Assembly: GCA_946902875.1 (NCBI GenBank)
Contig: OX336338.1
Location: forward strand, 6,501,971-6,565,970
Reading direction: 5' to 3'
Length of the DNA: 64,000 nt
Source of the DNA: Nematopogon swammerdamellus
Taxonomy: Eukaryota; Arthropoda; Insecta; Lepidoptera; Adelidae
Of the stretch, positions 32,455 to 43,000 are shown piece by piece. The notes below the pieces were generated by a model. The model searched no databases and was not told the DNA's origin. It saw nothing but the letters and a program-made list of their open reading frames with translations. Both the position numbers and the translations under genes were made by a program. Each line of letters begins with the position of its first letter. Positions within the stretch are counted from its first letter, which is position 1.

Positions 32455-32830
32455 TCATGGACGTTGGAACTTGCTTCCCTTATTCCTTGCCATCCAAGTT
32501 CATCCAACCTATCTTCGCAGCACTCGCCGCAGAGAAACTGAGCACCCTTTTGTTGTTGACATTGGGCTTTTGAGAACCCATCGGTTCTCAAAATCGTTTC
32601 TTTGTCGCACCGCTAGGGTGTGGAACTGTCTTCCGGCGAGTGTGTTTCCCGAATCCTTTAACCTGGGTGTCTTCAAACCGTTTGAATCAAACGTCGTCGT
32701 ATCAACGGGCTAGGTAGACAGACTAGCAACAGTCCGCAAATCTGCTGGCTTGGCGCCTCACTGAGCGTGGTTTCGCGAGGCGAGGGGTTTTTGGCTCTGT
32801 CGACTGTACCATTGGTCCCTCGACACAGTC
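32455..32830 (+). mobile_element. LINE ORF2 C-terminal fragment of a second family
   Basis: The frame 32471-32713 reads [20 protein letters not shown] then PASVFPESFNLGVFKP, a reverse transcriptase C-terminus distinct from the LWNALP family. The following CTGAGCGTGGTTTCGCGAGG ... TTTTGGCTCTGTCGACTGTA segment recurs at 63860-63915, suggesting a shared 3' UTR. Confidence 0.75.
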
Positions 32831-32839
32831 AACCATGTT

Positions 32840-33130
32840 TTTTTTTATAGTAAGCGCGATATGTGGCGCCGAGTCACCCATAAGGTGTCTAGCGACGCCC
32901 ATGGGCATTCGGTCGCATGCGGGGGCTGCGAATGCCATGCCGGCCTGACAGGTGCCCATTCACGCCTCTCTTGAAGGACCCGAGACTATATTTGGGGGGA
33001 AATATGTGGGCAGGGAGAGCGTTCCAGAGTTTACCGGTTCTGTGGAGGAAGGATCTGCAGAACCGATTAGTACGCATCCGCGGTAAGTCCAGCGTATAGG
33101 GATGCAATCCCTGCCCAGTGCGCGTTGTAC
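32840..33130 (-). mobile_element. LINE ORF2 C-terminus and 3' end, copy 2
   Basis: The minus frame 32889-33239 contains NRFCRSFLHRTGKLWNALPA then [20 protein letters not shown], the best-preserved copy of this reverse transcriptase C-terminus. The 3' end is at the T-run near 32838. It is 5'-truncated near 33135. Confidence 0.9.
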
Positions 33131-33374
33131 GTTGTTGGTTTAAATAAAAAAAAAAACCTACATACTTTAGATACATAACTGAAGCCTGTCTGTGCCATAG
33201 ATACCTATCGTCAAAAGGAGACTGAGTCTGCCCGCCCACCCTGACTTCTCACCAGAATTCCCGGCCGGTGTGGTATATAGTTTACATGACAGGTACAAGT
33301 GTGTCTGGTCGGGACCCGTAAAAAAATCAGCTACGGCCGGGGAAAAAAAATTATTAATGAAGGCTTTCAATAAT

Positions 33375-33690
33375 TTTTTAAATAAGGTTTCTAACGACGC
33401 TCATGGACATTCGGTCGTATGCGAGTGATGAGAATGCCATGCCGGCCCGGCAGGTGCCCATTCACTTTACACCTCTCTTGAAAGACCCGCGACTGTATCT
33501 GGGGAAGACTTGAGGGGAAATAGATCTATGGGCAGGCAGTTATTTACGTACCTAGATTTTTGTAAAAAAAAAACATGTCAATAGAATCCAGGGTACGCAT
33601 CCGCGGTAAGTGCAGCGTGTAGGAATGCAATCCCTGTCCAGTGCGCGTTGTGTGGAGGTGTAAATTCCGGTGAGTGTGTGTCTCGGGCTA
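33375..33690 (-). mobile_element. LINE 3' end, copy 3 (degenerate)
   Basis: It carries CGACGCTCATGGACATTCGG, TGCCATGCCGGCC, CTCTTGAAAGACCCGCGACT and, after an interruption, ACGCATCCGCGGTAAGTGCA. It is the same family as 32840-33130, with several indels. Confidence 0.8.
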
Positions 33691-33750
33691 CAAAGAATAA
33701 AGAATTTTTAATGACATGTTTTTTTTTTATTTCCGCAAAGTGATATGATA

Positions 33751-33784
33751 ATATCCCTTATCAGTTATCATTGATAAGGGATAT
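33751..33784. repeat. 13-bp inverted repeat at a SINE 5' junction
   Basis: ATATCCCTTATCA (33751-33763) and TGATAAGGGATAT (33772-33784) are exact complements across 8 nt. The right arm is the first recognisable part of the SINE copy that follows. Confidence 0.85.
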
Positions 33785-33990
33785 GACTCCCTTCTTATAT
33801 TACTAGGTGGTAGGGTTTAACCCGCCTGGCTCGGGTTGGTACCACCGCACTTAATGAAAGGTTCAGTTCAGTGTAGCCGGCGCGACCGAAGGGAAACATT
33901 GACGTGGCACCAAGTTCACCCGGTGTTATGTGCTGACATCACGGATGTTGTAGGTGATGCAACCAACGGTGTCAGTTTCCATAAAAAAAA
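33772..33990 (+). mobile_element. SINE body, head-truncated
   Basis: It starts in the AAGGGATATGACTCCCTTCT segment typical of the RTE-like-head variant. It then carries ACTAGGTGGTAGGGTTTAAC, AGTGTAGCCGGCGCGACCG, TTATGTGCTGACATCACGG and a CCATAAAAAAAA tail. Confidence 0.85.
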
Positions 33991-34110
33991 AGTGGACATC
34001 GCGCGCTAATCGTGGACAGCGCGCGCGGGTTGACCAATGACCATAGGGGTTGACATATGTTTGAATTTGCCGCCATTCTTTAATATCGTTCGTAGATATT
34101 TATTCGAACT

Positions 34111-35066
34111 ATACAGGGTGTTCGGCACATGGACCGACGAAATATTTTTTAGGTAAGTGGGGTCTTTTGCAAGGTTTTGACCTATGACACCTTTTGTTTG
34201 GTGTCACGTGGTATCGAGATACGATTTTTTTCTTTATTTTTGAAAATTACCAAAATCTCAGCTTTAACCCCTTGTAACTTTTTTGTTTATGATTATATCT
34301 GCACGAAATAAAATGTATTTGGTTTTACGATGTATCCTTGTTCTAGGAAAAATATCATTTGATTAAGTTAATACCATGAAAAGGACTTATGACCTCCCAA
34401 AGTCCCAAAGACGAATAAAAATATGACAGAATCTTAATTTCTTAATTCATTTAAAAAAAACGGACAGCAATTGAGAGCTTCATTTTCATTTAAAAAGTTC
34501 GCTAGTTTACGCCCTTTCCAACGGTATACCACATGTCATACAAATCATTCACTATGTGGCCAAAATAGGAATAATTTGCAAGAGCCTAAACATTAACAAT
34601 GGAAGCAGTAGTTGGAACCCGCGCGACCGTTACATGTTCTAAATTTGAAAATACTCCTGAAAACGCTCTCAATAAGTCGATAAGGTAGCCCTGTTACAAA
34701 GTTATTGTCGTTCTGTTCTGGTCTCTGTCCCTAATTTTGGCCACATAGTGAAAGATTTGTATGGCATGTGGTATACCGTTGGAAAGGGCGTAAACTAGCG
34801 AACTTTTTAAAGAAAAATGAAGCTTTCAATTGCTGTCAGTTTTTTTTTAATGAATTAAGAAATTAAGATTCTGTCATATTTTTACTCGTCTTTGGGACTT
34901 TGGGAAGTCATAAATCCTTTTCATGGTATTAACTTGATGAAATGATATTTTTCCTAGAACAAGGATACATCGTAAAACCAAATGCATTTTATTTCGTACA
35001 GATATAATCATAAACAAAAAAGTTACAAGGGGTTAAAGCTGAGATTTTGGTAATTTTCAAAAATAA
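34111..35066. mobile_element. Large foldback element with about 333-bp arms
   Basis: The left arm (34233-34566) and right arm (34735-35066) are near-perfect inverted copies around a 168-bp spacer. Matching landmarks are TTTTGAAAATTACCAAAATC against GATTTTGGTAATTTTCAAAA, and GGTATACCACATGTCATACA against TGTATGGCATGTGGTATACC. The left end starts TATACAGGGTGTTCGGCACA, a mariner-MITE-like terminus. The matching right end is missing, replaced by another repeat at 35070. No ORF is present. Confidence 0.9.
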
Positions 35067-35069
35067 ATA

Positions 35070-35330
35070 AAATTATTGTCTGTCTGTCTGTACGCGCATC
35101 ACGCAAAAACACTGAACGGATTTCGACGAAACTTTGAATAGTGACAGTGTACCTATATCTCGGAGTAACATAAAAAACAAAAAACATTAAAAGTTATTAA
35201 AAAAAAGAGAGAAAAAAATATCCGTAATTAGTACTCGGGATTCGAACTCGTGTCCACCTGCGCGACACTTATATTCTATGAAAAAGACGACTTGTAAACC
35301 ACAAGGGCTACCAGATGCAAGGGCCGAGCT
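35070..35330 (-). mobile_element. tRNA-like SINE head, minus strand
   Basis: On the minus strand CATCTGGTAGCCCTTGTGGT ... GACACGAGTTCGAATCCCG gives a tRNA-like A-box and a perfect B-box (GTTCGAATCCC). It is followed by a segment that on the + strand reads GTCTGTCTGTACGCGCATCA CGCAAAAACACTGAACGG, a common lepidopteran repeat. Confidence 0.55.
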
Positions 35331-35770
35331 GCGTTCAGGAAGATGATAAACATTCTGAAGAAAGTAAGAACTAAGGGCGAGGCCAAAGGCCGAATTGTAT
35401 TCTATAAAACGATAAACCTACTCGAAGAAAGTAAGTAACTATAAGCGAGGCCGAAGGCCGAGATGCGTTCAAGAAGAAGCTAAGCCTTCTTGAAGAAAAT
35501 AAGTAACTAATGGCGAAGCCGAAGCCCGAGCTATGTTAGGATAAATAATAAACCATCTCGTAGAAAGTAGGTAACTAAGGCCGAGCTCAAAGGAAGAGCT
35601 GTATTCTGGAAGACGATAATCCTTCTCGAAGAAAGTTGAGGTAAACAATGTTATTCTCGATCAAAGTGAGTAGGTAACTCAGGACGAGGCTGAAGACCGA
35701 GCTGCGTTCAGTTCAGGTTAAATTTAAACATTCTTCCGCCCTCGGGCCTCGCCCTTAATGACTTTTTTTT
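35320..35770 (-). repeat. 68-bp minisatellite array, inverted block
   Basis: About six units of the CTCGGCCTTCGGC repeat lie in reverse orientation (GGCCGAAGGCCGAGCTGTGT type, with AAGGCGAAGCCGAAG variants). Divergence between units is high. At about 35735 the orientation switches (GCCCTCGGGCCTCGCCCTTA). Confidence 0.85.
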
Positions 35771-35999
35771 TCTTCGATTAAATATAATATAGGTACCTAT
35801 ATATGGGTTTTTAAATTACCGTGGTTGTTATACATTATTTTTTTATTTTTTTACGGACGGAGTTCTGACAGTTCTCTGCCAACCGTCGCACCGGGCAGAG
35901 TGCTCATGAGGATGGGCCATACGCTTGGCCCGAAACTTCGAGCAACATAGCTCGGAACAACCGTGAGTTTTGAAAAACTGTTTTGTTATAAAAAAATAA

Positions 36000-36370
36000 T
36001 AATATACCTAGTTTAAGCGAACAAACCTCGGCCTTCGGCCTCGCCCTTACTTACTTACTTTCATCGAGAAAGTTTATTGTTTACCTGAACGTAGCTCGGC
36101 CTTCGGCCGCGCTCTTAATGTATTATGGTTTAGCTACACGCAGGTCCGCCTTTGGCATCGCTTAGTCACTTATTTTCTTCGTGAAGAATATCGTTTACCT
36201 GAACGGAGCTCGGCCTTCGGCCTCGCCCATAGTTACTAATTTTCTGCGAGAATGTTTATCGTCTTCCGAATACAGCTCGGCCTTCGGCCTCGCCCTTAAT
36301 TACTTGTTTCGCCTTTAGTTGCCTACTTACTTTCTTCGAGAAGGTTTATCGTTTACCTGAACTTATTTTA
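36000..36370 (+). repeat. 68-bp minisatellite array, direct block
   Basis: Units begin CTCGGCCTTCGGCCTCGCCC at 36027, 36095, 36209 and 36276, giving spacings of 68, 114 and 67 bp. Each continues TTACTTACTTTC-TCGAGAA-GTTTATCGTTTACCTGAACG. It faces the inverted block 35320-35770 across about 230 bp of LINE-like debris. Confidence 0.85.
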
Positions 36371-36749
36371 AGTATGAACTTTATGTACCTACTTACTTTC
36401 TAAATTATTTTGTTCACACATATAGCGAAAACAAATTGTGTGTAAGTATTTCTGCTTTCACTAGCATAAAATATCTTAAATGTCCTGGCGTAGAAGAGTG
36501 CATGCGAGATTAATGGAAAGGAAACACTGTTTATGAAATTTCAAAGTTTTAATGTTATTCAGATTAAAATTACTATATTTATATTTTTTTTTTATTTACC
36601 AAATAAAATTTAATAGAATACTGAACCCAAGCAATGGATTCCTATTAAAAGTACTACAAAACAAACTCAAATGGTAAATTCATTAGATATTATACAGGTT
36701 GGCATACATATTATACATACGTAATTTTTCAGGATATCATAGAACCAAA

Positions 36750-36755
36750 TTTATT
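36750..36755 (-). terminator. Possible nucleobindin polyadenylation signal
   Basis: AATAAA on the minus strand lies about 270 nt past the stop codon, with further A-rich hexamers close by. The 3' UTR end cannot be fixed. Confidence 0.3.
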
Positions 36756-37006
36756 TTTATTACACATTATTATTTCGTCCCGTTCGGCAAGGCTAACTAT
36801 AAGGAAGAACTGGGCAAGAAACCTTATAGAGGTTCATCTATTATGGTATTTAAAAAGTCGTACACTGATTATATTAATACAACCAAATGACACTACCTAC
36901 TAGGTATTCGTATGATAATTTTGGCAAATGAAGTTCAATTTGTGAGTTGGAATATCTCAGCAGCGAATGGTGAAATGCCGTGATGATTTTTGCGCTTGCT
37001 GTCTTC

Positions 37007-37030
37007 TGGCTAACCGTGCACGGTTAGCCA
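37007..37030. repeat. 24-bp perfect palindrome across the nucleobindin stop codon
   Basis: TGGCTAACCG-TGCA-CGGTTAGCCA is self-complementary over all 24 bases and contains the TAA stop (37024-37026, minus strand). The mRNA would fold into a 10-bp stem with a UGCA loop, starting at the last codon. Confidence 0.95.
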
Positions 37031-40000
37031 CCATGGTGAGACAATGGGGCTTGCCCGTGGACTCCTTCAGGAGCTATGTCATGCTGCGCGGACGGATACT
37101 GCTGATTTTGGCCAGATGGAGCTTGAGGCGGCGGAGGTCCATGTTGGTTCAATTGTCCCTGGTGCGGCACTTGTCCCTGCTGCGGCAGTTGTGCCTGCTG
37201 GGGAGCCTGTCCCTGCTGGGGCAATTGTCGCTGCTGGGGCACTTGCCCCTGCTGGTGTTGTTGCCCCTGCTGGGGCACTTGCCCCTGCTGGTGTTGTTGC
37301 CCCTGCTGGGGCACTTGTCCCTGCTGGTATTGTTGTCCCTGCTGGTGTTGTAGTCCCTGCTGGGGCACTTGCCCCTGCTGGTGTTGTCCCTGCTGGGGCA
37401 TTTGCCCCTGCTGGGGCACTTGTCCCTGCTGCTGCACATGCCCTTGCTGCGGCGCCTGCTGAGGAACTTGACCCTGAGGTGGCATATGTGCTTGTTGAGG
37501 CATTTGTGCCTGGGGATGAGGTTGCCCCTGCACAGGATGGAGGTACTGTGAAGGTATTTCGTTGGGATGCTGTTGGTAGTACTGGCCCTGGTACTGCGGC
37601 GGCAGCGGTTGGTACTGCTGCTGGTACTGAGGAGCTTGCTGGTAGTACTGCTGCTGTTGCTGGTGAGGATGCTGCTGGTACGCACCGGGGATCGGCTGAC
37701 CGTGGGCGTCCAGCTGGAAAATTAGACATGTCTTTTAGTTCAAGAGTAAAGTTACTATTATCTTTTTATTACATTCGGTATTTCAATTATATTTCGGTTG
37801 TATCAATCTACGTTGAGTCTGCTACAATTTGAGCCACTAAGTCCAAAAAATAGGTATTTGAGATAATTACATACCGCTCGCTGTATCCCGACGATCGAGG
37901 TAAGCAGAGTAGTCAGTGTTGTGTTCCTATTACTCTTTTAAATTACAGCACAACAGCGCACAGCAACAGCTATCACGCAGCAAGTAAGCCCCACTAAAGG
38001 GCGACAGGTTTGCCACCTCTCACCCTGGCACGGTCCTTCCACCGAGTCGTGCAGCAGGTGGGTCTTCGTGCCTTAATTGCAGCTTTATAGTAAATCTTGT
38101 CTGAATACTTTGCGAAATGTGGTGGTCGGTGTTGTGCTGTAATTTACCTAATCAACACACAACACAACAGCGATTACTCCGCTTAACTCGATTGTCGGCA
38201 TCCAAATTGTGACAAGTTCGAGTGCCATGTTACTGTCATAAAAATGCTCAATGAAAAATTTTACAACAATTTAATTTAGATTTATTGAGATTTACTTTCC
38301 TGAAGTAATTACCACAGAGAGTTTTGGCAAACAGACGGATGGACGGACGGACAGACGGACAGACGAACACAGGCCAGACCCACTAAACATGGGACTGGAG
38401 GAAACTGCAAGTGTAGTTACCATCCCACGTTCCTGCAGATATCTTATTTCTTCCGTTCTCTTCTTCTCAAACTGATCGTATTCTTGTTGGGTGTAGACTT
38501 GGTTCTCATCGATGCCTTGCCAACCTGGAATTAATGGAACTTAGATTATAATGACTTGTGCCAAGTTCACTTTCAGCACAAAGAAATTGAACCATTTCAC
38601 AAGTCCTGTGTCCTCGGCCTCGCCCTCAGTTACTTTCTTGCTGAAAGTATATGGTTTACCCATACGCAATTCCGGCTTCGACGCTGCCATTAGTTAAGTT
38701 TCTTCAAGAATATTGTTTACCTGAATGGATTCGTATTTCAAAAGTAAAAATTAGTATTTAATGTCGAGGCCGAAGGCCGAGCTGTGTTCAGAAATACGAT
38801 AAAACTATAATTTTTTATACGGTAGATAATATTCCTGTAAAGTAATAAGATTTTAATGAGGAATTTTTTTGCTTTTCTCTTAAATCCCTTATCTCCCAGT
38901 TTTACATATTCAGATGGTAACTTATTGTATTGTAACGTATTGTATTGTAACTTATTGCCTCGGTAGCTCAGTGGTGCGGTCGGTCGACTGGTTGTTAGGC
39001 AACCTTGAGCACTGACAGTACTTGGATGGGTGACCACTCGACCGTCGGAGGCTGACCGTGGTTTGGATTCCACATAAAACTGTAGGTCCCTTCCCTTCTC
39101 TTACCTTACTAGGTGGTCGGGTTTATCCCGTCCGGGTTGATACGACCTCACTGAATGAAACGTCGGTCGAAATGGCTATGAAAATAGTTCGTGTTTTCCG
39201 TCCAGTTCAGTGTAGCCGACATGAAATTGAAGGGAATCACTGACATGACACCTAGTTCACCCGGTGTTATGTGCTGACATCATGGATGTTTTTTTTTATG
39301 TAATCCGGTATGGGTGGCTGAGTCGGAGGGGCCAAAGCGCATGCTCCGACCAGCCAATATCACCTCCGAGAAGGTAGGTGCCATACCGGAGACTTCCCTG
39401 CATTGCTGGCTATACTGGACTAGAGGAGAACACAGTCGAGGCTGCTATGCGGCCATCTTACATCCAGTACGGTGGTACCAACCCAGTCGGCTGTTGTTGG
39501 TGACGTCGCCAATCGTGTCAGTTTCCATAAAAAAAAACATAGCTACACTGGACTAGTGGATTCATACCTTGATCCCGTTCGAACTCGGAGCGTTTGGTCT
39601 GCATGAGGAACTCCTTATAGTCGATGAGGCCGTCCCTGTTCCCGTCGCTCTCATTGAACACGTGCTCCCGCATGCGCTCCATCTCCTCCCGGCGCTCGCG
39701 CAGGTCCGTATTGGGCATGCCCTGTTTGTACATCTTGTCTAGCTCCTTCACGAACAGAGCCTTAACTTCGTCCGCGTCCCACACGCCGTTGCCGTCGACA
39801 TCTGCACAGAGACACACAATGAAAGCCTGTCAAATTCGAGCGTTGTTCACATCGCAGAGGGTTTCGTGGCCATACCCTTCTTGCAAGCATAGAACAAAAC
39901 AAAAATGTTTTTCTTGTGCTTGTACCATCTGCAATTGGAATGTGACCATAAGCAGATTTTCTGTGATGTTGGTCGTGTGAGTCGAGTCTGTCATTGATAA

Positions 40001-43000
40001 CCCTCCTCGTATGGCTGGTCCTCTACGTGCTTATTTATGTCCTATCCAAGGATGCAAGGATGTGATAACGTTTTAGCCTATTGGTGTAGTTGCTAAGATC
40101 GGAGGCCAGTCTGTTGGGATGTGTCGCCAGTGGTTTTTTTTTACTTTTTGTTGAATTGTCTGATTTCATCCTTGACTGTTGGCATTTCCAGGTAATCGTT
40201 GATTTCGGAGTTTTTTGTAACCATGAGGAGCACATGCGATGTCTCTTAGAATTTTGTTTTGGAATCTCATAGCAATTGCGCGCAGCGATCACGCGATCGT
40301 AGTCCACTGGTATGCTAGTTCCTCAATTACGGTTTAAGATATAAATTTCAAAATAGTACCGTACTGGTACGGAAGCCTATTATTAAAGTCTACGCCAATT
40401 TTTAACTTGGAAATCTCCATTGGGTCTTCCTATGCCATTCCCATTTTAATTCAGCTAGGCATGGCATGATTAAAGTGGTATTAAAAGAATTAGTAATAAA
40501 AACAAACACAAACAAGTAAGTAGACACTACACAAATTGTGAACATTGTATTGAAACATCTAAAGGTCGGTTTACATTATCTTATTGCATTAGGAGAGTAC
40601 GTTAGTATCACTTGAATGCGAGTGTTTTAGTACATAGTTCTGGTGCTTTCCAGTAGATCATGCTTCTTCCACCTATTCACAAATGCACTCCACTAAAGTT
40701 GTTACTAAATTCTCCGTTTACACTACACCGAGTAGCGAGGATGGCGACACGCGGAAGGTTGAGCGGGCGCGTCGTAGAAACAAAAATAAATAGTTATTCT
40801 ATTTGAATTTAGTAGAAAGGTGAATGTGCTTGTGCCTCTTCCACTTTAATTACGGTGACTGTATTCTGACCATTTAAAATTCTGACGAATTGCAAATCTG
40901 TTAATTTGAAATTTTGACAATTTGAAAATCTTACCAAATGAAAACACAAATGTTAGAATCGTACTGATGTGATTAGTGCTTATCACTAAAATCTATCGTT
41001 TACACATTTCTTCTATATGTCTTCTCCTAATGACAAGATATAGTAAACCGGTCCTTACTCGGCGTGCAGTCAGCTCATCTAGTCTAATGGGAAAGCGCTT
41101 AAACAAAAATCGAAACATCACGAGGTGGCAAACCGCTTTCTTACCATGCATAACGAAAAACACCTTTGGGTTGAAATCATTAGCGTCCAATTTGTCCCCC
41201 TTCCTCCAGACCTCTAGCAACTGTTCTTTCGTCACCGGGTGATGTAACTGCGGTTTATAAACATTTTATTAATCGTAAGAGCATATTCCGTATGGAAGAG
41301 GAACTCACCGTGCATCATGAAGAAGACTTTGGGATTGAATTCCTGATTCTCCATGTGATCCGTCTTCTCCCAGACCTCCTCGAGTTGGGGCTTGGAGCCG
41401 GGATGATGGAGCTGAAGTCATTACGTCACACACATTTCTATTTACATTCATCTAATTTTGAAGTTATACTTCCTTACGGATGTTGCAAAATCAACTGAAC
41501 TCCTTCAGGCGCGTTATTAAAATGATGATTAAACTCACTCAGAGAAAACGTCAAACAACAAGGGAAGTCCTAGCTTGGTAAGTAATAAATAAGTAAGTAA
41601 TAAGCTTATTGTAAGTAATAAATATACACAGACACAGGACAAGATAAGGACAAGATGCCGTGGTCAAGTGCGAAAGGTTCGCCACCTCTCACCTTGGCAC
41701 GGTACTTCCACCCGAGTCATGCAGCAGGTGGGTCTTCGTGCCTTACTTGCTGCTTGATCGATTTAATCTTGTTGTAATATTTTGCGAAACGTGGTGGTCG
41801 GTGTTGTGGTGTAATTTACCAGAATTCTTGCAGCACAACACCGATTACTCTGCTTACCCCGATTGTCGGGATTCCGCGTGTGTGATATGTATGTATGTAT
41901 GTATAGACACAGATAGGTACAAAAAGCAAGATAAACTAAAATTCTAAAGTTATTCTGTGGTTTTTAGTAAAGGACAAAATATGAACATTGACCTTGTGAT
42001 TGCAATTTTATCGTTGCATAGATTGCACAAAATTTGTTAGATCTATGCAACAATAACATTTAATAGCACCACGCGTCACTGAACATGCGTTTATGTAGCC
42101 TCAGTCAGAGCATGATGAAAAACTAGGTCTGAATCATCGAATGCAACAACAGACAATTATTATGCAATTGATTTTGCTAAAGGTTTTTGCACTTTCATGC
42201 ACTGGAACGGCGCAGCAAGGTGCGTCAAAGTATTATTTGTATGAAATTGTATGACGTCAACCCCACAAAGCTGGCATAGGCGCTGGGCGGAAATCAATTT
42301 GTATGGACAATTTTATGCCGCGCTGTGCCGTATAGATAGCTTCATATTTATGGAGGTCAGGTCAGGTTTAAGGCGGCCCGTTGTTGTCTTTGAAATTCCA
42401 ATGAATTGTCCAATGGGGTAGCCATTGGACTTCATTGGAATTCCACAAACATACGTTATACATAGGCAGATGGGCGGAGGAGCAGCAACTGCAGACAGGC
42501 AAACGAAACGTGATCTGCATCTTAGAAAGCGGCTGCTCCGTGTCCACAGAGCAAAATTATGTATAATTCTAGGACTGCTTACTGGTCATTGCACACTAAA
42601 TAGACATCTCTATGTAATCCGGCATTGAGCCGTGTGATTGGTGGGTGACCCTGACGTGTCCTGCGATCTAGAACCACTGCAATTTCGTAGGGATTTCGGC
42701 GCCCTAAGTATGTTCTAACGCTTATTCCATTGGGAATGCTCGGATGAGCTTTTCGACGCGATCCCGCCGCCCCCTTTCCACCTCCGCACCACGCGCACCG
42801 GATAGGGATTGCATCTCTATACATTGAACTGACCGAGGATGCGTACCAATTGGTTTTGCAGATCTTTCCTCCAAGGACAGGTAAGCTCTGGAACGTTCTC
42901 CCACATATTCCCCCCAAATATAGTCTCGGGTACTTCAAGAGAGGCGTGAATAGGCACTTGTCAGGCCGGTATAGCATTCGCAACCCCCGTGTACGACCAA

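Larger units (their letters stand above)
31318..37023. other. Intergenic region between IDGF 5' end and nucleobindin 3' end
   Basis: No host gene was found. 31318-31450 probably contains the IDGF 5' UTR and promoter; a CATTCAGTCAGTC initiator-like string on the minus strand lies near 31352, with no TATA box at -30. 31500-32450 is AT-rich sequence in which I see nothing. 32455-33990 is LINE and SINE debris. 34111-36370 is the foldback element and minisatellite blocks. 36370-37023 is the probable nucleobindin 3' UTR and flank. Confidence 0.6.

Noticed and set aside
36699..36890. 63-codon + strand frame near the nucleobindin 3' UTR
   Set aside because: No similarity recognised; antisense to the probable 3' UTR and AT-rich.
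37079..37729. Two other minus-strand frames (216 and 178 codons) across the same exon
   Set aside because: They overlap the spliced nucleobindin frame, have Ala/Thr or Ser/Arg low-complexity content, and neither joins exon 8 in phase.
37044..37832. Long + strand frames (up to 262 codons, Ala/Pro/Val and Leu-rich) across the nucleobindin last exon
   Set aside because: They are antisense translations of the Q/P/G coding repeat, whose regular period keeps all frames open.
40035..40307. 90-codon Lys/Ser-rich minus-strand frame in nucleobindin intron 6
   Set aside because: No domain, A-rich composition, and the phases do not suit either neighbouring exon.
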